A stretch of 9,618 nucleotides of DNA from Cloacibacillus sp. (GTDB lineage: Bacteria > Synergistota > Synergistia > Synergistales > Synergistaceae), in the NCBI RefSeq assembly GCF_020860125.1, contig NZ_JAJBUX010000011.1, forward strand, positions 1-9,618, written 5' to 3'. Both the position numbers and the translations under genes were made by a program. Below are positions 6,676-9,618 of this stretch, piece after piece. A model generated the notes under the pieces. It was not told where the DNA came from, ran no database searches, and saw nothing but the letters and a program-made list of their open reading frames with translations. Position 1 is the first letter of the stretch; every line of letters begins with the position of its first letter.

Positions 6676-6737
6676 GTAAACGCCAAACGTCCGCCTATGG
6701 CCCTGCGGGGTGTACGTTACCCCCATTCCGTGGCGTT
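6673..6737. other. Alternative inverted repeats upstream of the GNAT gene
   Basis: Several pairings compete here. GGCG/CGCC (6673-6676, 6681-6684) forms a local hairpin. AACGCCA (6679-6685) pairs with TGGCGTT (6731-6737), and inside it AACGT (6686-6690) pairs with ACGTT (6714-6718). GGGGT/ACCCC (6707-6711, 6719-6723) forms another. The ten-base CCATTCCGTG occurs at 6661-6670 and again at 6723-6732. This may be a structured RNA or a composite operator; no known RNA family is recognised. Confidence 0.4.
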
Positions 6738-6738
6738 G

Positions 6739-6747
6739 TGGTACAAT
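6739..6747 (+). promoter_or_regulatory. Candidate extended -10 promoter for the GNAT-helicase pair
   Basis: TG (6739-6740) plus TACAAT (6742-6747) matches an extended -10 element; no good -35 is visible. It partly overlaps the right arm of the inverted repeat ending at 6737. An AT-rich stretch with an alternative TAATAT (6763-6768) follows, so the start site is uncertain. Confidence 0.35.
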
Positions 6748-6792
6748 GTACGTCGCATATCTTAATATATATAAGGGGAGAACGATTGATAG

Positions 6793-7263
6793 ATGTACGA
6801 TGACGACGTTCGAATACGTCCAGCCAAACCAGAAGAGGCGGAAGATCTGTCGGATATAGCCTGGAGGTCGAAGTCTTACTGGGATTACCCTGTTGATGTG
6901 ATGAACATCTTCCGGGATATGCTCAGCATTGAGCAGGATTTTATCGAAAACAATCCGTCTTACCTCATAGAGCACGAGGATACCGATGAAAAGGTCGGCT
7001 TTTACGCGCTTGAGAAGAAGGGAGACAAATGGTGGCTTGAACACCTGTGGGTGCTTCCCGAAGAGATCGGTACGGGGCTGGGGGGAAAGCTCTTCCTTCA
7101 CGCCTGCGAGATGGCCGAGACGATGGGAGCCGATGAACTTTACATAGTATCCGACCCGAACGCCGAGGAGTTTTACCGGCATATGGGAGCGGAGAAGATA
7201 GGAGAAGAGCAGACGGAGGGAATGCCTGAACGCCTCCTTCCCGTGATGCGCATGAAACTATAA
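6793..7263 (+). CDS. GNAT family N-acetyltransferase
   Basis: A 156-residue acyl-CoA-dependent acetyltransferase of the GNAT superfamily. The N-terminal strand VRIRPAKPEEAEDLSDIAW is typical, followed by the beta-strand stretch KVGFYALEKKGDKWWLEHLWVLPE and the coenzyme-A-binding motif A around IGTGLGGKLFLHA (92-104), where R/QxxGxG/A appears as EEIGTGLGG. The C-terminal part has ADELYIVSDPNAEEFYRHMGA (113-133), the usual alpha4-beta-bulge segment with the conserved FYRHMGA. The length is ordinary. AGGGGAG (6774-6780) lies 12 bases before the ATG, longer than ideal; a TTG in between is out of frame. The stop is followed after one base by the helicase start, so the two are almost certainly made from one mRNA. 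The acceptor (small molecule, protein or RNA) is not evident. No antitoxin-like neighbour is present, so a GNAT toxin is unlikely. Confidence 0.9.
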   Translation: MYDDDVRIRPAKPEEAEDLSDIAWRSKSYWDYPVDVMNIFRDMLSIEQDFIENNPSYLIEHEDTDEKVGFYALEKKGDKWWLEHLWVLPEEIGTGLGGKLFLHACEMAETMGADELYIVSDPNAEEFYRHMGAEKIGEEQTEGMPERLLPVMRMKL

Positions 7264-7264
7264 T

Positions 7265-8836
7265 ATGCTCTATAAATGGCAGGAAAAAGCGCTTGAGACA
7301 ATAGCGGGGAAGAACGCGATCCTCTCCGCTCCGACCGGCAGCGGCAAAACCTGGGTCGCCTATATATGGGCCGGCCTGATGAGCTGCAACGGCACGCCCC
7401 GGATGCCGGAGGGACGCGTGATCTTCACCGCGCCGATCAAGGCCCTTTCGAACGAACGTTACCTGGAGCTCAAGTCTATGGGCTTCGACGTCGGGCTCGA
7501 GACCGGCGATTTCAAGAAAAACGCGGGAGCCGAGGTGCTCTGCTGCACGCAGGAGATATATACCCTAAAATATGCCCACATCCCAGGACAAAAGGTGATA
7601 ATTGACGAATTTCACTTTATCTTCAACGACCCGGAGCGCGCGCGCGCCTACATAGACGGCCTGCGCCGTACTGACGAAGAGAGCGACATCCTTGTGATGT
7701 CCGCCACCTTCGGCAACCCCGATAAGGTGCGGGCTTATCTCGAAGAGATGGCGCGGCGCGGCTTCGCACTCTTTGAGACGGAGAACCGCGTCACCAAACT
7801 TGTCTACAAGCAGCGCGGGCTGCGCTTCAACCAGATCCACGACGCGCTCGTCTTCGCCTTTTCCAAGAAGGGCGTCGAATGGGTCGCGGCGCAGATCGCG
7901 AAGACCCGCCGCAAAGTGGAGCGCGACAAGCGCGCCCGCCTGCGCGAGATGTCCCAGATACTCAAGGTCGAAAAGGTTCCCGACACGATGCTGCGCGGCG
8001 TCGGCATGTACTTCGGTTCCATGCTGCCGAAAGAGAAGCTGCTCGTTGAGATGGCCTTCCGCGAACGGATAATAGATGTTGTCGCGGGTACGGATGCGCT
8101 CTCGCTGGGGGTGAACCTGCCGGCGGAGACGGTGGTATCCGGCCAGATGGCGAAATTCATCGACGGACCGCTGACGAAGAATGAATTCATGCAGATGGCG
8201 GGCCGCGCGGGGCGCAAGGGATTCTTCGATACGGGATATGTTTCGTATATCCCGCGCAGCAAGTGCGAAAACTTTGACTACGACACGGCGATACTCTACC
8301 TTGAGACGCTCGACAAGCCGCGTGAGGAGGCGAAGATAAAGCTGCTTCCCGCGATCGGCAGGCTGTTGAAAAAGGAGGTCACCGTCGAAACTGAGGCCCG
8401 TATGATCGCCGAATGCTCCATGCCGCGCCGCGACGTTCGTTCCGTGGCTAAAGAGGTAGAGGGGGCGCTGCGCGAAATAACGCAGATGCTCGCGCAGATC
8501 AAGGACCAGAACGAAAGAAAGCGCGTTCGTAAAATCCTCGGCGACATATGGAGCGACGAGATGGAGCGCGAGGTGAACATCGCGATCGCGCGCCTCTTCG
8601 CGAAATACGAGATGCCCGACGCGATGGAATGCGCAAACCTGCTCAGAAAGACGGAGAGAAACTACCTCCAGGCGCTGCTGAAGATAAAACGTTTCGCGAA
8701 CCGCCTGCCGGAGGGCTACCGCTTCTCGAACATGGAGGAGATAGATATCGCGGTAAATAAGATCGACGGTTCTGTCTTCGGTTTCGAGGACAAGATACAA
8801 CAGATAAAGATCACGGAAGAAAATATCGAAGAATAA
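7265..8836 (+). CDS. Ski2-like superfamily 2 DExH-box helicase
   Basis: A 523-residue ATP-dependent nucleic-acid helicase. Motifs appear in order: Q-like YKWQEKAL (3-10), motif I APTGSGKT (22-29), Ia APIKALSNER (56-65), II DEFH (114-117), III SAT (146-148), a GVGMYFGSMLPKEK segment (245-258) matching the GVGxHHxGLLP region of Ski2/Mtr4 proteins but without its histidines, V GTDALSLGVNLP (275-286) and VI QMAGRAGRKG (310-319). The C-terminal 180 residues are charged and mainly helical, without an obvious winged-helix or arch domain, making it much shorter than Ski2, Mtr4 or Lhr. It starts one base after the GNAT stop and lacks a clear ribosome binding site, implying translational coupling. A role in RNA processing or decay, or ribosome assembly, is plausible for Ski2-like enzymes; DNA repair is the alternative. 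Transcription ends at the terminator at 8845. Confidence 0.9.
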   Translation: MLYKWQEKALETIAGKNAILSAPTGSGKTWVAYIWAGLMSCNGTPRMPEGRVIFTAPIKALSNERYLELKSMGFDVGLETGDFKKNAGAEVLCCTQEIYTLKYAHIPGQKVIIDEFHFIFNDPERARAYIDGLRRTDEESDILVMSATFGNPDKVRAYLEEMARRGFALFETENRVTKLVYKQRGLRFNQIHDALVFAFSKKGVEWVAAQIAKTRRKVERDKRARLREMSQILKVEKVPDTMLRGVGMYFGSMLPKEKLLVEMAFRERIIDVVAGTDALSLGVNLPAETVVSGQMAKFIDGPLTKNEFMQMAGRAGRKGFFDTGYVSYIPRSKCENFDYDTAILYLETLDKPREEAKIKLLPAIGRLLKKEVTVETEARMIAECSMPRRDVRSVAKEVEGALREITQMLAQIKDQNERKRVRKILGDIWSDEMEREVNIAIARLFAKYEMPDAMECANLLRKTERNYLQALLKIKRFANRLPEGYRFSNMEEIDIAVNKIDGSVFGFEDKIQQIKITEENIEE

Positions 8837-8844
8837 AGCTCAAA

Positions 8845-8869
8845 GGGGCGGCTGAGGCCGCCCCCTTTT
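8845..8869. terminator. Intrinsic terminator between convergent genes
   Basis: GGGGCGGC (8845-8852), loop TGAG, and GCCGCCCC (8857-8864) make a perfect eight-pair GC stem, followed by CTTTTCTC on the plus strand, nine bases after the helicase stop. On the minus strand the stem is followed by a shorter TTT, so it probably also serves the cupin gene, whose stop codon is at 8872-8874. Confidence 0.88.
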
Positions 8870-8871
8870 CT

Positions 8872-9204
8872 CTAATCTACGATGAATAACTTGACTCCGT
8901 TCGGCGAAAAAGAGCGGTGGCGGTTTTTGTCGTCGTCCTCGGCGACATAGCCCATCCCCGGCGTAAGCTCCTCCTTTGTTCCATCCTCCAGCTCGGAGAT
9001 GACGGAGCCCTCAAGGACGAGGAGCACATGGCCGTGCGGGCACCAGTGGTCCGCGAGATAGCCCGGGCCGTATTCCACGAGCCGGGCGCGTATATTACCC
9101 TTCTCAAACGTTCGCCAGAGAGCCTCTCCGCTCTCGCCCTTGTGAGGTACGGCCTCTATCTTGTTCCAGTCAACGGTCTGGTAAGGTATGCCTTCGATCT
9201 TCAA
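8872..9204 (-). CDS. Small single-domain cupin protein
   Basis: A 110-residue cupin-fold protein of the group with the motif D-H-W-C-x-H-G-H: LADHWCPHGHVLLVLEGSVISELEDG spans residues 50-75, with likely metal ligands H53, H57 or H59, E65 and perhaps H96 in NRHRSF, followed by LTPGMGYVAEDD as the second beta segment. It matches the small DHCW-motif cupin proteins of bacteria, whose reaction is unknown; metal binding is expected from the fold. The start is TTG at 9202-9204, supported by GGGGGAGG (9212-9219) eight bases upstream and by the lack of an alternative. A perfect TATAAT lies about 30 bases upstream. It is a single-gene unit converging on the helicase and sharing its terminator. Confidence 0.85.
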   Translation of the reverse strand: MKIEGIPYQTVDWNKIEAVPHKGESGEALWRTFEKGNIRARLVEYGPGYLADHWCPHGHVLLVLEGSVISELEDGTKEELTPGMGYVAEDDDKNRHRSFSPNGVKLFIVD

Positions 9205-9235
9205 AACAAATTCCTCCCCCTTTAAGATTAGCGTA

Positions 9236-9265
9236 ATTATATCAGAGAGATAGTTTGAGAGCTAA
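9236..9265 (-). promoter_or_regulatory. Promoter of the cupin gene
   Basis: On the minus strand a perfect TATAAT (9236-9241) is preceded, 18 bases away, by a weak -35 TTAGCT (9260-9265). The leader would be about 25 bases and contains the ribosome binding site at 9212-9219. Confidence 0.5.
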
Positions 9266-9270
9266 TTCAC

Positions 9271-9464
9271 ATAAATTCGATAATTAGTAGTTACTTAAAA
9301 ATGAGCAAAAATAGAAATGAAAGAAATAATAGGCGTATTGAATTTGTAAAAAAGTGACATACCCCATTTTTTTGTTAAAAAATAAATTTTAATTAATTAT
9401 TGCTTATATAAATCACATAAACATGACATAAATACGGGTTTCAAATATTTATAAATTCGATAAT
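9271..9464 (+). repeat. 14-base direct repeat, two copies
   Basis: ATAAATTCGATAAT occurs at 9271-9284 and 9451-9464, exactly 180 bases apart start to start, with neighbouring bases differing. Part of it, CGATAATATA (9458-9467), recurs inverted as TATATTATCG at 9510-9519, just upstream of the promoter at 9530. The words look like binding sites for one regulator. Confidence 0.65.
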
Positions 9465-9529
9465 ATATAACCATAAACATCATTTTTCAAACAATATAAA
9501 GCGATGTATTATATTATCGTTTAGTTATT

Positions 9530-9557
9530 TTGTTAAGATTATTGTACGGATTATATT
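9530..9557 (+). promoter_or_regulatory. Candidate promoter of the right-end gene
   Basis: TTGTTA (9530-9535) and TATATT (9552-9557), 16 bases apart, give four of six and five of six consensus matches. The leader would be about 25 bases and includes AGGAGGG. The inverted CGATAATATA copy lies directly upstream, where an activator or repressor could act. Confidence 0.5.
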
Positions 9558-9586
9558 TTCATCAAGACCAAGGAGGGAGAGAGGGC

Positions 9587-9618
9587 ATGGAACTGATACA
9601 GAACCACCCGATACTGAA
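9587..9618 (+). CDS. Start of a gene cut by the window edge
   Basis: ATG at 9587-9589 follows AGGAGG (9571-9576) by about ten bases, and the frame is open to the edge, giving MELIQNHPIL plus part of a codon. Too little is visible to name it. The HPIL word near the N-terminus is also seen at the start of some 2Fe-2S-binding subunits of amino-acid dehydrogenases and oxidases, but ten residues cannot support this. Its long AT-rich upstream region suggests it is regulated. Confidence 0.6.
   Translation, partial: MELIQNHPIL

Larger units (their letters stand above)
9260..9560. other. AT-rich intergenic control region without a gene
   Basis: The whole stretch from 9205 to 9586 between the divergent cupin gene and the gene starting at 9587 holds no convincing coding sequence. 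By hand count 9301-9540 has 49 G or C in 240 bases (about 20 %), against 38 of 60 in the sample 5341-5400. It contains the repeated words ATAAATTCGATAAT (two copies), TCACATAAA (9267-9275, 9413-9421), CATAAACAT (9416-9424, 9472-9480), ACATAAA (three copies) and TTAAGATTA (9222-9230, 9533-9541), plus an A/T-only hairpin ATTTTTT/AAAAAAT (9366-9383). It probably bends easily and binds regulators or nucleoid proteins. Acquired DNA is another explanation, but no mobile-element genes or ends are seen. Confidence 0.7.

Noticed and set aside
6793..7263. GNAT toxin of a toxin-antitoxin pair
   Set aside because: No small DNA-binding antitoxin gene lies upstream; the partner is a helicase.
7565..8800. 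411-codon open frame opposite the helicase gene
   Set aside because: It is antisense to a gene with every helicase motif, is rich in H, R and L as mirror frames of GC-rich genes are, and resembles no family.
9301..9357. 18-residue basic peptide frame (MSKNRNERNNRR...) in the AT-rich region
   Set aside because: No ribosome binding site upstream, very short, and basic/asparagine-rich composition is expected by chance in A-rich DNA.
9267..9421. CRP-type sites based on TCACA half-sites
   Set aside because: Neither TCACA has a TGTGA partner at the required six-base spacing.
9260..9560. CRISPR array, insertion sequence or attachment site
   Set aside because: Only two copies of a 14-base word, with no regular spacer series, transposase frame, terminal inverted repeats or tRNA gene.

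Overview
The window is bacterial chromosomal DNA: mostly GC-rich, tightly packed genes on both strands, followed by one strikingly AT-rich intergenic stretch near the right end. Protein features resemble those of anaerobic amino-acid fermenters of the Clostridia/Synergistota type: a RocB-like M20 hydrolase, an acetoacetate-type CoA-transferase pair, and the anaerobe-typical AmmeMemoRadiSam set. This taxonomic placement is an inference from gene content, not a match to a known genome.

Left part (1-1814, minus strand): an operon with a fused LigB/Memo-like plus AMMECR1 protein, followed by the radical SAM partner (amrS type). The radical SAM gene looks broken. A TAA stop interrupts a frame that stays open and family-like on both sides of it, and no ATG, GTG or TTG start lies in frame at the expected N-terminus. 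Next, on the plus strand (1978-3272), a small three-helix membrane protein overlaps by four bases (ATGA) a ketopantoate-reductase-family oxidoreductase.

Middle (3435-6626): two divergent transcription units share a control region of about 220 bases. Leftward run the alpha and beta subunits of a family I CoA-transferase close to CtfAB/AtoDA; rightward runs a RocB-family M20 metallohydrolase. Promoter-like elements point both ways, with a small hairpin between them. Together they suggest peptide or amino-acid derivative hydrolysis and organic-acid CoA activation, but a shared pathway is only inferred.

Right part (6645-9618): an intergenic region full of alternative inverted repeats precedes a GNAT acetyltransferase gene. 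That gene is coupled with a one-base gap to a compact Ski2-like DExH helicase. A strong terminator shared by convergent genes separates the helicase from a small cupin gene on the minus strand. From about 9205 to 9586 no gene is visible. This stretch is about 20 % G+C over 9301-9540 by hand count and carries repeated short motifs, including a 14-base repeat whose copies start exactly 180 bases apart. A new gene with a strong ribosome binding site starts at 9587 and leaves the window after ten codons.

No RNA genes, insertion sequences or CRISPR arrays were seen. The observations most worth checking are the double lesion in the radical SAM gene, the AT-rich repeat-bearing control region, the GNAT-helicase pair, and the structured region 6645-6737.
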